Part shown: piece by piece, positions 25,308 to 33,909 of the stretch
Layout of the letters: the number at the start of each line of letters is the position of its first letter
Position numbering within the stretch: position 1 is the first letter of the stretch
NCBI RefSeq assembly: GCF_028618695.1
Contig: NZ_JAQIVI010000073.1
Coordinates: forward strand, 1-47,814
Direction of reading: 5' to 3'
Source: Natrinema soli
Lineage (GTDB): Archaea > Halobacteriota > Halobacteria > Halobacteriales > Natrialbaceae
DNA length: 47,814 bases
Program-made: the position numbers and the translations under genes
The notes under the pieces: generated by a model
The model's input: the letters and a program-made list of their open reading frames with translations, nothing else
The model's database searches: none
What the model was told of the DNA's origin: nothing

Positions 25308-25980
25308 CTATTGAGTTGTGCAAGAAAGTGCTTGCTGCTCGAGCGGTGGACCTATATGAACAGCGCGGCCGTTCCTGGGAGTTTCTGTTGCTGTGAGTGC
25401 AGCTGCTATTTGCAGCCACGGACCAATCGTCGAATGCTCGAGTAGGCGTAGCGGATCCGGCGGCCAAAAGAGAACACTCCCCAGTGGATCGTTTGGGTCG
25501 CCGTACCGATCTGGTGGCAAGATCGTCTCGAGGAGTGCATCGGCTGCGTCGAGGAGCGTCTGGTTCTCCTCGAGGACGGTTGAAAGAACGGGATCACGGC
25601 GTTCGGAAGCGGTTTGGAACGATAGCGTTAGGCGGTACCCGCTCTCGTCGACGCGAATGATATCGAGTGCCTCGAGTCGGTCGCGATACTTCCGAATTGT
25701 CCGTGTCGAGACATCTGTTCGGTCGGCAAGCTCGCGCTGTGACAGGCGGTTTTCGGCTGTGAGAAGCATATGGATTATTCGGCCCACGGCACTGTTGGGA
25801 GGATGTTCCGGTGTCGCTCACGGCCTCCGACAGTTCCTGTTGACGACCGTGTTGGGCGTCCAGCTGCTCGAGTAGCTGTCGGCCGGCCTCGAGCAACTCG
25901 ACAGTCCGATCATCAGCAGGGCCGGACTCAGCGACCAGTCCAAGTTCGGTGAGCGAGTTCGTTTTTAGTAACCGTGATAG
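25308..25980 (-). pseudogene. frameshifted paralogue of the HTH protein at 13.2 kb
   Basis: The C-terminal part (25308 to ~25812) reads NSAVGRIIHMLLTAENRLSQ and DPLGSVLFWPPDPLRLLEHS, about 80 % identical by eye to the end of the 13213-14043 product. The upstream part (~25813-25980) reads TNSLTELGLVAESGPADDRT and LEAGRQLLEQLDAQHGRQQE in a different frame, so a one-base frameshift lies near 25815. The only starts for the C-terminal half are an internal GTG or ATG. The two loci share this gene next to a cassette right end. Confidence 0.6.
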
Positions 25981-26125
25981 CGTTTAGGGCCGACCGTAAA
26001 ACCCACTCATAGCTGCTCAGATCGATAGTTTAATCAGCGCTCGAGGAACTCCGTGTTCCGTCGGAACCACCAGACTGCTCTCCACCAACAACGTGCTTCA
26101 CAAGAGCATTGACTGTTTATCTAGT

Positions 26126-27511
26126 CTATGACTCAGGGAGAACTTTTCCCGGGTTGAGTATCCCATTTGGGTCGAACGCTTTCTTGATTGATCGCATCGC
26201 TTCGACTGCCGCGTCTCCATGCTCATTGGCAAGATAGTCTTGTTTCCCGATCCCAACCCCGTGTTCACCAGTCGCAGTCCCGTTCATTTTGATTGCCTTT
26301 TCAACGATTTGCTTTGAAATCTGTTCTCCTTTCGCTACCATCTCTTGGTCTTCAACGTCGACCATAACGAAGTAGTGGAGATTACCGTCTCCTGCGTGTC
26401 CAAAGCACGGGATCAGGAAGTTATGTTCCTCACCTAACTCCTTTACGTATCTCACCATCTCTGGGTACTCGCTAATCGGAACCGTCACGTCGCCGGGAGT
26501 GAGCGAAGAAAGATCTGGATCAAAGGGGTCAACAGCGTCTGCAAGTTCACGCCGCGCTTCCCAGAGGTCCGTCATCTCTGGGCCGCTTTCAGCAACGGCA
26601 AACTCGGTCACATCGTGCGCTTCGAATATCGTCCGACAGAACTCCACTTCGGCTTCGATATTGTGGTTCGCGTGGAACTCGAGGAACACCATTGGCGAGT
26701 TCGATAAGCCGGTATCCAGACTCGCGTTTGCCATCTCTGCACTGATCGAATCGATTAGTTCGATCTTGGCAACATCGACACCTGAACGGATGGTATCGAA
26801 GATCGCATCGGCTGCATCGCCGAGCGCTGAAAAGGTTGCTCGCCCGCCCCAAACCTGCTCCGGACGGCCAGCCAATTGCAGCGTCGCTCGTGTGATAACC
26901 CCAAGTGTTCCCTCACTTCCGACAAGCAAGTCCAGCAAATTATACCCAGACGAAGTCTTCGTCGCCTTGCTCCCGGCAGTTATCACTTTTCCTGTCGGCA
27001 ACACGGCCTCAACCTCGAGCAGCCAGTCTGCGACTTCGCCGTACTTTACGGTCTTCATACCCGACGCATCGTTTGCAAGCATTCCGCCGATTGTCGAGAT
27101 TTTTCCCGATGAGGGGAGCGACGGCAAAATGAGGCCCTGTTTTCCAACTGCCTCGTTGATCTCGTCGCCGTAAATCCCAGGCCCAACATCAACCTGGAGA
27201 TTATCTGGACGAATTTCATAAATCTCGTCCATTCGGTTCATATCGAGGCTTATGCCCTTCTCCAGCGGGACAGCATTCCCCTCGAGGCTCGTTCCGGCGG
27301 CGTATGGAGTAACTGGTATTCGTTCCTCATTGGCCCACGAAAGTACTGCAGCCACATCTGCAGTGCTTTCGGGCCAAACGACGACGTCCGGGGGCACACC
27401 GTTCTCTTCGCTGGTTCCCCAGTCGACAGATCGCTCATGTCGGTCTGCATCTGTAAATGATATTTGATCAGGGTCCAGTATCGAGGAAAGGGCTTGCAGT
27501 TCGTTTGACAT
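26126..27511 (-). CDS. FAD-linked oxidase, GlcD/D-lactate dehydrogenase family
   Basis: The 461-residue protein has a PCMH-type FAD domain (VTPYAAGTSLEGNAVPLEKG near 67-86; GGMLANDASG near 141-150; GSEGTLGVITRATL near 198-211). The C-terminal FAD-oxidase domain has FGHAGDGNLHYF near 374-385, NGTATGEHGVGIGKQ near 411-425, and ends DPNGILNPGKV. It oxidises a 2-hydroxy acid such as D-lactate or glycolate, and the exact substrate is unknown. The next gene on the same strand, 204 bases upstream of its start, is a BASS-type transporter that could supply a carboxylate. The start is ATG 27511. Confidence 0.85.
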   Translation of the reverse strand: MSNELQALSSILDPDQISFTDADRHERSVDWGTSEENGVPPDVVVWPESTADVAAVLSWANEERIPVTPYAAGTSLEGNAVPLEKGISLDMNRMDEIYEIRPDNLQVDVGPGIYGDEINEAVGKQGLILPSLPSSGKISTIGGMLANDASGMKTVKYGEVADWLLEVEAVLPTGKVITAGSKATKTSSGYNLLDLLVGSEGTLGVITRATLQLAGRPEQVWGGRATFSALGDAADAIFDTIRSGVDVAKIELIDSISAEMANASLDTGLSNSPMVFLEFHANHNIEAEVEFCRTIFEAHDVTEFAVAESGPEMTDLWEARRELADAVDPFDPDLSSLTPGDVTVPISEYPEMVRYVKELGEEHNFLIPCFGHAGDGNLHYFVMVDVEDQEMVAKGEQISKQIVEKAIKMNGTATGEHGVGIGKQDYLANEHGDAAVEAMRSIKKAFDPNGILNPGKVLPES

Positions 27512-27715
27512 ACCTGCGTAATCGAACGAAAATCAATTAAACATATGGGTTCCGAGATTTCTCTGGTCGCAAAGACCGTTCTCCACCTCGACTGCCGGCA
27601 ACTGCTCTCGTTTTTGCCCTCGAGACTCTCGACCCGCTTGGTTCGTCGATTCCGCTACCCGCTCGATATCTACAACTATGTGGAAAAACGGTTCAACGAT
27701 CAGCGAATACTGACA

Positions 27716-28708
27716 CTAGTCGCTGACTGATTGGGCTGGCTTTGTTGTTTCGTCAATTGATTCAGCGTCTCGGCTCGAAAAATAGGAAGCCAGTGCAGGA
27801 CCAGTAAGTTGGTGGAGAACGACTGCAAGCGCAGGGACTAACGATGCCAGTGGTGAAAAGAATCCAGTTGCGATCGCGACAGCCAGTGCGCTATTTTGCA
27901 TTCCAACCTCGAACGAGCACGCGCGTGATCGATCTGCCGCCATCCCAAACACGTACCCCGTCCCATAGCCAGCAGACAGGCCAATTACGTTGTGAAGAAC
28001 GACCGCAAATAAGACGATGACACTCGCAGTAAGGAGATTTTCGACGTTCGCACCGACGACTGCTGCAACGATCGCAACGATTGCCATCACGCTGATCGCA
28101 GGGAATACCGTCAATCCCGCTTTCGCAGCAGTTGGTGCATACTGATCAAGAACCCGCCGTAGTGTGAAACCAAGAATGACTGGAATCACGACAATAAAAA
28201 CGATCTCCTGAAACATCTCCGCAAACGTGACTTGGATTTGTTCTCCGGCAAAGAGAATAACCCAGGCTGGCATCACTATCGGCGCTGCGAGTGTCGTCAC
28301 GGATGTCACAGTAACTGAAAGAGCAACATCGCCTTTTCCCAGATACGTGTACACGTTGGAGGCCGTCCCACCCGGTGCCGCCCCCAGAATAATGAGACCG
28401 ATACCAATCTCTGCAGGCAGTGAAAGTATTAGAACGAGTGCATACGCTGCAGTTGGCATAATCAGCCACTGGGCGGCCGCTGCTAGGAGAACGTCTCGTG
28501 GGCGCTCGAGAATCCGTTTGAAATCATCGGTGGTGAGTGTAAGCCCCATCCCCAGCATCACCACGCCTAGAAGTATTGACACATACTCCCCGATCCACAC
28601 GAACGTTTCAGGACTCAGAAAAGAAAGGACAACCGCGATTACAACCCACAGTACGAAATATTTGCTCACAAGCTGGCTAAATCTCTTCGCTGTGGTAAGG
28701 TATGTCAT
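27716..28708 (-). CDS. bile acid:sodium symporter (BASS) family transporter
   Basis: The 330-residue protein has about ten transmembrane helices. Family motifs include LILGAAPGGTASNVYTYLGK near 126-145 and a second crossover region RACSFEVGMQNSALAVAIA near 265-283. BASS members move organic anions (bile acids, pyruvate, 2-keto acids) with sodium across the cell membrane. Gene order with the GlcD-type oxidase suggests uptake of a small carboxylate, but this is inference. The start is ATG 28708. A TATA-like AAATATAAATAAC lies ~30 bases upstream. Confidence 0.83.
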   Translation of the reverse strand: MTYLTTAKRFSQLVSKYFVLWVVIAVVLSFLSPETFVWIGEYVSILLGVVMLGMGLTLTTDDFKRILERPRDVLLAAAAQWLIMPTAAYALVLILSLPAEIGIGLIILGAAPGGTASNVYTYLGKGDVALSVTVTSVTTLAAPIVMPAWVILFAGEQIQVTFAEMFQEIVFIVVIPVILGFTLRRVLDQYAPTAAKAGLTVFPAISVMAIVAIVAAVVGANVENLLTASVIVLFAVVLHNVIGLSAGYGTGYVFGMAADRSRACSFEVGMQNSALAVAIATGFFSPLASLVPALAVVLHQLTGPALASYFSSRDAESIDETTKPAQSVSD

Positions 28709-28731
28709 CCTACCTGTATAGCAGAAATGAT

Positions 28732-28745
28732 GTTATTTATATTTG
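28732..28745 (-). promoter_or_regulatory. TATA box of the BASS transporter gene
   Basis: CAAATATAAATAAC on the minus strand is centred ~30 bases upstream of the start codon at 28708. This is the spacing expected for a short or absent leader. Confidence 0.45.
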
Positions 28746-28898
28746 TCGAAGGTGTGATTCTCTTTGAGAAACCGCTTCTTACTGATTGGCCGTGATCAGT
28801 GTCCACACACCCCAAGTGCTAATCTGAGAAAGGTGTACTGAATCATCGCAGTATAGCGGTTTGCCACGGCCTAGAGAACAGGATTATTGAGAAGAGGT

Positions 28899-29219
28899 TT
28901 ACTCGTGACGCGAGGCTGTCGTCATCTCAGCCGAGGTAATCTGATCAATGAACTTCTCAATGACTGAGATCGCCTCATTCTCTGGATCATCAGTATTGGT
29001 GTGACGAGGCAGTTCATAGACCGTAATCTCGGCACCACTGAGAGTTGTAAGGGTTCCCTCGTTGCTCTCGAGATTGAGGATCGCTGTCTTGAAGATAACG
29101 AGAGTACGCGTCTCAGTGACGTCTAAATACTGGATATTTTGCTGCGTTGAATAGGGGCGCGGCGGCGGGATCGCCACCAAACCGGTACGGATCAGAAGTC
29201 GGCTAGGTCGCTTTGTCAT
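28899..29219 (-). CDS. hypothetical protein, possibly truncated at its start
   Basis: The 106-residue product is not recognised. The C-terminal two thirds (VTETRTLVIFKTAILNLESN, TTLSGAEITVYELP) read as a genuine soluble protein with beta-strand character. The first 25 residues (Arg/Pro-rich) are less natural, and the gene begins 27 bases before the IS6 element, so the native 5' end may have been replaced when the element inserted. Confidence 0.45.
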   Translation of the reverse strand: MTKRPSRLLIRTGLVAIPPPRPYSTQQNIQYLDVTETRTLVIFKTAILNLESNEGTLTTLSGAEITVYELPRHTNTDDPENEAISVIEKFIDQITSAEMTTASRHE

Positions 29220-29245
29220 GCATAGTTCTGTGTGGACTTTAGATC

Positions 29246-29942
29246 GGCGCTGTTCAGATAAGGTCTGAAAAGCGAGGCGGTCAGAATTCTAGGTGTCCAT
29301 GCCCGAATTCAGCCGCCTCAACGGCTCTAGTAGCGGCGTTCAATTAGATTTTGTGGAGCGAGAGGCGACACCGCGCGAGTTGATGCGATTGAGTATCCAA
29401 CTCCATTTATCGGTATTATCACTTTCGGATACTGTTTCTGCCTTAGAGGGATTCGGTGTCGAACGGGCGAGATCGACAATCCATAATTGGGTACAGAAAG
29501 CCAATTTACAGCCGACAACGGGAAGCCAGCCGGATCACGTTGTGCTCGACGAGACCGTGATCCAACTTGACAATCAGCGCTACTGGCTGTATGCTGCTGT
29601 CGATCCCAAAACGAACGAATTTCTCCACGTCAAGCTCTATCCAACGCGTACAATCGCACTTACTGAGATGTTTCTGTGTGAACTGAGAGAGAAACACGAT
29701 GTCCAATACGCCGTGTTTCTCGTCGATTCAGCTCCGTGGCTTAAAGCTGCACTCCATCACCTTGGACTCCGATTTCGATACGAGAAACATGGAAATCGGA
29801 ATGCCGTCGAACGTCTATTCCAAGAGATAAAACGACGTACTACTCAGTTTGGAAACTGCTTCAGAAACGCCGATCCAGCAACCGCTGAAACATGGTTGCA
29901 GAGCTACGCATACTGCTGGAACCAGCTAATCTGAACAATGCC
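29246..29942 (+). mobile_element. IS6-family insertion sequence
   Basis: The left end GGCGCTGTTCAGATA (29246-29260) and right end TCTGAACAATGCC (29930-29942) are imperfect inverted repeats of the haloarchaeal ISH14/ISH15 type. The 697-bp length fits the family. No 8-bp target duplication is seen, and the right end lies inside a hydrolase gene whose remainder is not on the left, so an adjacent deletion probably occurred. Confidence 0.82.
29299..29934 (+). CDS. IS6-family transposase
   Basis: The 211-residue DDE transposase starts at ATG 29299 (GTG 29293 adds two residues). VVLDETVIQLDNQRYWLYAA carries the first Asp, YAVFLVDSAPWLKAAL the second, and RNAVERLFQEIKRRTTQF the Glu. The N-terminal HTH is near ERARSTIHNWVQKAN. 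The gene appears intact and the stop codon lies in the right inverted repeat, as is usual for these compact elements. Confidence 0.88.
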   Translation: MPEFSRLNGSSSGVQLDFVEREATPRELMRLSIQLHLSVLSLSDTVSALEGFGVERARSTIHNWVQKANLQPTTGSQPDHVVLDETVIQLDNQRYWLYAAVDPKTNEFLHVKLYPTRTIALTEMFLCELREKHDVQYAVFLVDSAPWLKAALHHLGLRFRYEKHGNRNAVERLFQEIKRRTTQFGNCFRNADPATAETWLQSYAYCWNQLI

Positions 29943-30217
29943 GTGATCGCGTGTCGATAGTCCCGTACCTGTTGCCACGGGTCGATCTCGTAGCGGGGCT
30001 CCCCTTCGCTCTCACCGAAGTTTCGGTTGTCAAAAACGAGTGCTCCCAGTCCAGCCTCACTGAAAGTCTCGGCATACTTGTCGAGGTACATCTCCTTGAC
30101 CGCCGAGAACCCGTGTGCCATCACGATAGTCGGGACCGGTTCGTCCGCGTCATCTGGCGTATAAAGCCATCCACGGAGCATGTCCTCCTCCGCTTCGAAT
30201 TCGATATCTTCTCGCAT
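29943..30217 (-). pseudogene. alpha/beta hydrolase truncated by IS6
   Basis: From ATG 30217 (MREDIEFEAEEDMLRGWLYT) the frame reads a typical hydrolase N-terminus: TIVMAHGFSAVKEMYLDKYA with the oxyanion HGF, then ALVFDNRNFGESEGEPRYEI. At 29942 it runs into the IS6 end and stops shortly after. The nucleophile elbow (GxSxG), Asp and His are missing, so it cannot be active. The rest of the gene is absent from the window. Confidence 0.75.
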
Positions 30218-30330
30218 GACCCTCCTCCCTACACCGTCACCATTATTAATCATTATGTTATATACGTAATATATTCCCGGACCGAATTCATCCCCTTTAC
30301 CTTAAATATCTTATGAACGCTATTATTGAA

Positions 30331-30603
30331 CTACGTCCCAATCACACCCCAACAGCCCAACCGAGCCTGCACTTCGCTCTCACCAACGAGTGTATCCTGA
30401 TACTCCGCCGATGCCGAAACGTATTCATCAAGGAACGCCTCGAGCGTCTCGAGGAACTCCTCAATCGGCCACTCGGTGAGCGAATCGTACTCAGACTCAC
30501 TCCGGAACCACTCCCGTAGAATCCGATCCTCGTCAGTATTCTTCAGTCCGACATCACTCAGACGCCCACGAAGCGCTTGAGACCGTGGAACCGCTGGCAC
30601 CAT
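30331..30603 (-). CDS. hypothetical acidic protein upstream of the Fic gene
   Basis: From ATG 30603 the protein has 90 residues (a longer frame from 30675 is less likely). The core DEDRILREWFRSESEYDSLT and PIEEFLETLEAFLDEYVSAS is strongly acidic and helical. No family is recognised. It is divergent from the Fic/Doc gene with ~60 bases between starts, a typical position for a small regulator or antitoxin-like partner. That role is only an inference from position. Confidence 0.5.
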   Translation of the reverse strand: MVPAVPRSQALRGRLSDVGLKNTDEDRILREWFRSESEYDSLTEWPIEEFLETLEAFLDEYVSASAEYQDTLVGESEVQARLGCWGVIGT

Positions 30604-30662
30604 AACAGGAGCATGGCGGCAGCTACCCACCAGCGGGGAATGCAGAGTTGATATAAGCGCCA

Positions 30663-31571
30663 ATGACGAACTCAACCGTACAGATGGCTCGTGTCGTCCA
30701 CTATCATCATCCTCAGGCCGAGAACTTCTCGCTGAAGTATAGCTCGGCCTCTCCAGCAGATTTGCTCCCCCGGCAAACGGAGCTAGACGGCGCGACGAAG
30801 CTCATCGGCTATCCGTTTGATACCCCCATCTACGTGCTCTATGAAGGCGACACGGAGATCGAAGACGCAGGAGACATTGATTTCGACAGAGAATGGCTCA
30901 GTGACCGAATTACCGAACTCCCTCGCGAGGGGCAGGTTGTCGCCTTTCGCTTAGTGGAGTTGCTTGAAGCCGCTGTGGACGTCCGAGAGGAAGACGAATT
31001 CCGCCTCTACAAAGAGTTTGAACCGCAGAAGATCCGGCAGGCGCTCGACCACGTCTCGTGGGGAGCAGCACTCCCACAGGTCGCCGGCGAAGTGATGTCG
31101 AACCTCATTCTCCATCACTCGCTTCCGAACGCAAATCATCGAACTGGAATCGCGATGCTCCAGTTCTATATTGAGAGCAAGGATCCAGAATTTAATATGC
31201 CACGGACACACGTCGACGATGCCACATGGCGAGAGTGGGTCGATCCGTATATCGTCGAGTCCAAGCGCCTCATCACCGTCCGCCGGAACAACGTCCGGTT
31301 CAAGCAAATCCAAGAATTAGGTGTCGATCTCGTCGAGCGGAAGGATGGAATTCAGATCCGATTAGCTGAGTTCGACCTGGATATGCACTGGCGTGAGGCC
31401 CTCTCAACGTACGCTGGTCGGCATGAAGAGCACTGTACAGAGTTTGCTCACTCAGTACTTGAACGTGCAGATCGGGAGGACCTCCTCAGTCAAGCAGGGC
31501 CAACAAAGCAGGACTTCATTGAGTATCTGGAAACGGGGCTCGTCGAACGAGATTTCAGAGAAATGTTTTGA
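30663..31571 (+). CDS. Fic/Doc-family protein
   Basis: The 302-residue protein carries the Doc-like active-site loop HHSLPNANHRTGIAMLQ near residues 155-171, equivalent to HxFx(D/N)xNxR in Fic enzymes. Fic/Doc proteins transfer AMP, phosphate or other groups from nucleotides to target proteins, and many are toxins. The N-terminal ~90 residues and the helical C-terminus are not assigned. ATG 30663 is used, and ATG 30684 (MARVVHYHHPQ) is an alternative. Small genes flank it on both sides, as with toxin/antitoxin-like loci. Confidence 0.75.
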   Translation: MTNSTVQMARVVHYHHPQAENFSLKYSSASPADLLPRQTELDGATKLIGYPFDTPIYVLYEGDTEIEDAGDIDFDREWLSDRITELPREGQVVAFRLVELLEAAVDVREEDEFRLYKEFEPQKIRQALDHVSWGAALPQVAGEVMSNLILHHSLPNANHRTGIAMLQFYIESKDPEFNMPRTHVDDATWREWVDPYIVESKRLITVRRNNVRFKQIQELGVDLVERKDGIQIRLAEFDLDMHWREALSTYAGRHEEHCTEFAHSVLERADREDLLSQAGPTKQDFIEYLETGLVERDFREMF

Positions 31572-31676
31572 TTAGTCGCGAAGCTCGGCGACCGACTGAC
31601 CGACCTCTCGGACGTGTTCACTCCGCTCGAGGTCGAGTTCCTCGGCGAGGTAATCAACCGTCTCTTCAAGGCTCAT
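31572..31676 (-). CDS. 34-residue small protein, 3' end abutting the Fic gene
   Basis: ATG 31676 to TAA 31572-31574 encodes 34 residues (MSLEETVDYLAEELDLERSE, then HVREVGQSVAELRD), a helical acidic peptide typical of haloarchaea. It converges with the Fic gene with no gap. It could be a small antitoxin or regulator, or a remnant. Confidence 0.45.
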   Translation of the reverse strand: MSLEETVDYLAEELDLERSEHVREVGQSVAELRD

Positions 31677-31841
31677 ACGTGAAAGAAGTTCTCCGAGCGG
31701 TATAAACCTAGTGCTGTGCTCCCCAGAATGGCTCTATTGCCGGAGTAGTCTTCTGATCTGGTAGCCAGAATTCCGATAACAAGGTCGCAGTGAACTGTCT
31801 CGGGGTCAAGCCCCGGGGCACTCGGCCTGCTCCGCCTATAG

Positions 31842-32003
31842 ATGCCATTTATCGCTCATTCGTTTGCTGGTGCAGAATGTAACACGGTCCTTCCGGAAGA
31901 GGTGGAAGATGGCAGAGATGTCGTCTGCCCTGCCTGCAGCGCAAGAATGCGTCCCCGTGGGCCGTATGAGGTTGGTCGTGCGCGCCACTTCTACCATCTA
32001 TAG
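31842..32003 (+). CDS. 53-residue zinc-binding protein, CoiA-like N-terminus
   Basis: ATG 31842 to TAG 32001 reads MPFIAHSFAGAECNTVLPEE, then VVCPACSARMRPRGPYEVGR and ARHFYHL. CPAC plus the following His residues form a probable zinc site. The sequence resembles the N-terminus of longer haloarchaeal proteins with a CoiA-like nuclease part, which usually start MPFIAHSF. It ends right after the ribbon, so it may be a truncated relative or a real stand-alone ribbon. Confidence 0.5.
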   Translation: MPFIAHSFAGAECNTVLPEEVEDGRDVVCPACSARMRPRGPYEVGRARHFYHL

Positions 32004-32023
32004 TACGCGTTAGAAATAATTGC

Positions 32024-32155
32024 TTACTTTTGGCGCAGAGAGTTGCTTAAGAGCGGTATCGATCGCTGTTGGTAGCTCACATCGTACTCTCCATCATAAC
32101 TTCGCAGAATTTCTTTTAGCTTTTCCCGGTTTGGCTCTCGGAAAAATTCTGCCAT
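32024..32155 (-). CDS. 43-residue hypothetical peptide
   Basis: ATG 32155 to TAA 32024 encodes MAEFFREPNREKLKEILRSY followed by a less typical tail. The first half is helical and protein-like. There is no recognisable family and no strong promoter. It may be a 5' fragment of a lost gene. Confidence 0.3.
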   Translation of the reverse strand: MAEFFREPNREKLKEILRSYDGEYDVSYQQRSIPLLSNSLRQK

Positions 32156-32303
32156 TTATTCCTTTCAACTTTCCCGAAATGTTACCATGCTTAGAATGAG
32201 TCTCTTAGGGATCACTAAACTTTTCGCAGAAATCCTGGCATCGTCATTAGCTCGCTTCTTTCTATCCTTCCTCCGGTTGCACGTCACGAAGAGCGATTTC
32301 CCC

Positions 32304-32403
32304 GATATGAACACGAGTCGAGTAGCAGTCGTGTTCATATCTCGTAGGCCGCCGCGGAGTTCCCCGACCCCCGTGTGGAGGTGGCGAAGAAGCTACTCGA
32401 CTC
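32304..32403. repeat. nested inverted repeats beside the integrase
   Basis: GATATGAACACGA (32304-32316) and TCGTGTTCATATC (32329-32341) form a perfect 13-bp inverted repeat. GAGTCGAGTAGC (32315-32326) also pairs perfectly with GCTACTCGACTC (32392-32403). The two structures are mutually exclusive. Being 33 bases beyond the 3' end of the integrase gene, they could be recombination (att) arms or a regulatory switch. Confidence 0.55.
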
Positions 32404-32435
32404 TCATACTACTACCGCATAGTTCGTAGTCCAGA

Positions 32436-33202
32436 TCAGTCGCGGACTTCGTCGATACTGTCAGAGACGTCCTTCATCTTGGTATCCGAGTACGCTTCAC
32501 GTGTCGTCTCAATCGATTGGTGGCAGAGAGCTTCTTGCGCCTTTTCGGACAAGTCACTGGCGTACAGGTCACGACCGAGCGCCCGTCGCGCGCCGTGGAG
32601 TGGGAGATAGTCGTAATCACCGTCCGGGTCGATACCCGCCTCTTTCGTGAGGCGTTTCATCAGCCGCCGAACTCCTTCTTTGGAGATCGACGGCGGTGGG
32701 ACCTCATGCTCACGGTGTAGTCGGTCAAGAACCTCCGTTTTCTCCGTATCACTCCCGGTCCTCGAGTGCCGCAGAAACCGTCTCCTCACCGATCGATTCG
32801 ACTGATAGTGGCCGGTCGGGAAAACAGGCCACTCGTCGATTGGTGGATCAAGGAGTCCGCGCCAGCGCTCGAGGACATCATCAACGCTCTCGGGGAAGGT
32901 GCGGTTTCATAGTCTCGTGACTTGCCATAGACTTCTATCGACCGCTCTTCGAAATCGACGTCAGACCAGCGGAGGCCATCACGTTTCTCGTCCTTTGGAT
33001 CCGAGAACAGTTCCGCTTCACGCGCACCCGTTCCGTCGAGCATGACGACGGTCGCTCTATCGCAGAATGCAGTCTCTCGATTGACCCAGATCATTCCCTC
33101 GAGCGCCATATCGACGCGCTTCGTAGCGTAGTTGATGAGGTGCTCGCGATCGTCATCTGACCAGTACTGCGTTTTGCACTTCCCGTCGTCTTCAGGGAGC
33201 AT
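32436..33202 (-). pseudogene. tyrosine recombinase (integrase) with a frameshift
   Basis: The first part (33202 to ~32900) has MLDGTGAREAELFSDPKDEK with the catalytic Arg I, ending GKSRDYETA. A one-base frameshift follows, after which FPESVDDVLERWRGLLDPPI continues in another frame. The C-terminal part has YLPLHGARRALGRDLYASDL (HxxR) and ALCHQSIETTREAYSDTKM with the nucleophile Tyr. All catalytic residues are present but split. The N-terminal core-binding domain is shorter than usual. Either an inactivated integrase or a sequencing error. Confidence 0.75.
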
Positions 33203-33396
33203 ACCTAACCGAATTGGCGGTGGGCGAGAACGAAGAACCGCCGTCCATCGAAGAGATAGAGGAGCGGATCGGCGTCGAAGAGACGCAGTTCCGAACCTTA
33301 CTCGCTCTCGAAGAAAGGGAGGTTCTCGTAAAACACTCTACCAGTAATTACGAGATCACGCAAGCAGGGCGACGAGTACTGAACCGCGACCGGTAG
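33199..33396 (+). pseudogene. C-terminal winged-helix fragment
   Basis: The frame reads AYLTELAVGENEEPPSIEEI, EERIGVEETQFRTLLALEER and SNYEITQAGRRVLNRDR to the stop at 33396, a winged-helix domain like those of MarR/ArsR-type or plasmid HTH proteins. No ATG precedes it: the nearest starts are TTG 33214 and GTG 33220. It abuts the divergent integrase start, so its 5' part seems lost. Confidence 0.45.
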
Positions 33397-33483
33397 CCGA
33401 TAGCCGACACTACAAGTCGTGGGTGTACATTGACCAGTTAGCTGCCAGGTGCCCTCTTGGGCGTCTGCAGGCCTCTAGGGACG

Positions 33484-33762
33484 CTAGTCACCGGTGACAC
33501 CAGCTGTCGACGGGCTCGAGTCTGTCGGGCAGCGCTGTTCCCCAGATATCTCTGCATCTGCTGACAACACGAGTCGTCGCACCTTGTACTGGAGCCCATC
33601 ACTCCGCCGGGAACGCAGTTCGTCGTACAGTCGATGCTTTGAGAGGTCGAGCAACCCGTCAATCGTCCACCGGGCGAGTTTGGTCGCGTACTCACGGCTG
33701 ACGTCCTGTTCCTGGATGCGAATCCAGGTGGCTATCTCACCGGCATCAAGATACTCTTTCAT
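33484..33762 (-). CDS. hypothetical protein
   Basis: From ATG 33762 (MKEYLDAGEIATWIRIQEQD) the product has 92 residues, and a start at 33849 would add 29. The N-terminal half (VSREYATKLARWTIDGLLDL) looks helical and could be a small HTH, while the tail is Ser/Thr-rich and probably disordered. It is not recognised. Divergent from the secreted nuclease gene. Confidence 0.4.
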   Translation of the reverse strand: MKEYLDAGEIATWIRIQEQDVSREYATKLARWTIDGLLDLSKHRLYDELRSRRSDGLQYKVRRLVLSADAEISGEQRCPTDSSPSTAGVTGD

Positions 33763-33909
33763 TCTCTTACAGCCCTGATGCCAGAGGTCGCCATGCGAGT
33801 TGGACCGTCTGAGCGTAGTAGATCGACCTGTCGGTGAGTGCAGTTCCATTTCGACTTAGAAATGAGCTGAAATATATGTATATACTAGTACATATGGATA
33901 TTACACAAG

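Larger units (their letters stand above)
31677..32435. other. spacer with two tiny genes and inverted repeats
   Basis: Apart from the small frames at 31842 and 32024 (listed) and the nested inverted repeats near 32304-32403, no gene is seen. The stretch 31785-31840 contains a short GC hairpin (CGGGGTCAAGCCCCG at 31801-31815). Confidence 0.4.

Noticed and set aside
31795..31835. tRNA or RNA gene suggested by the GC hairpin GGGGTCAAGCCCC
   Set aside because: No cloverleaf, acceptor stem or CCA-adjacent pairing could be drawn; the arms are only five bases.
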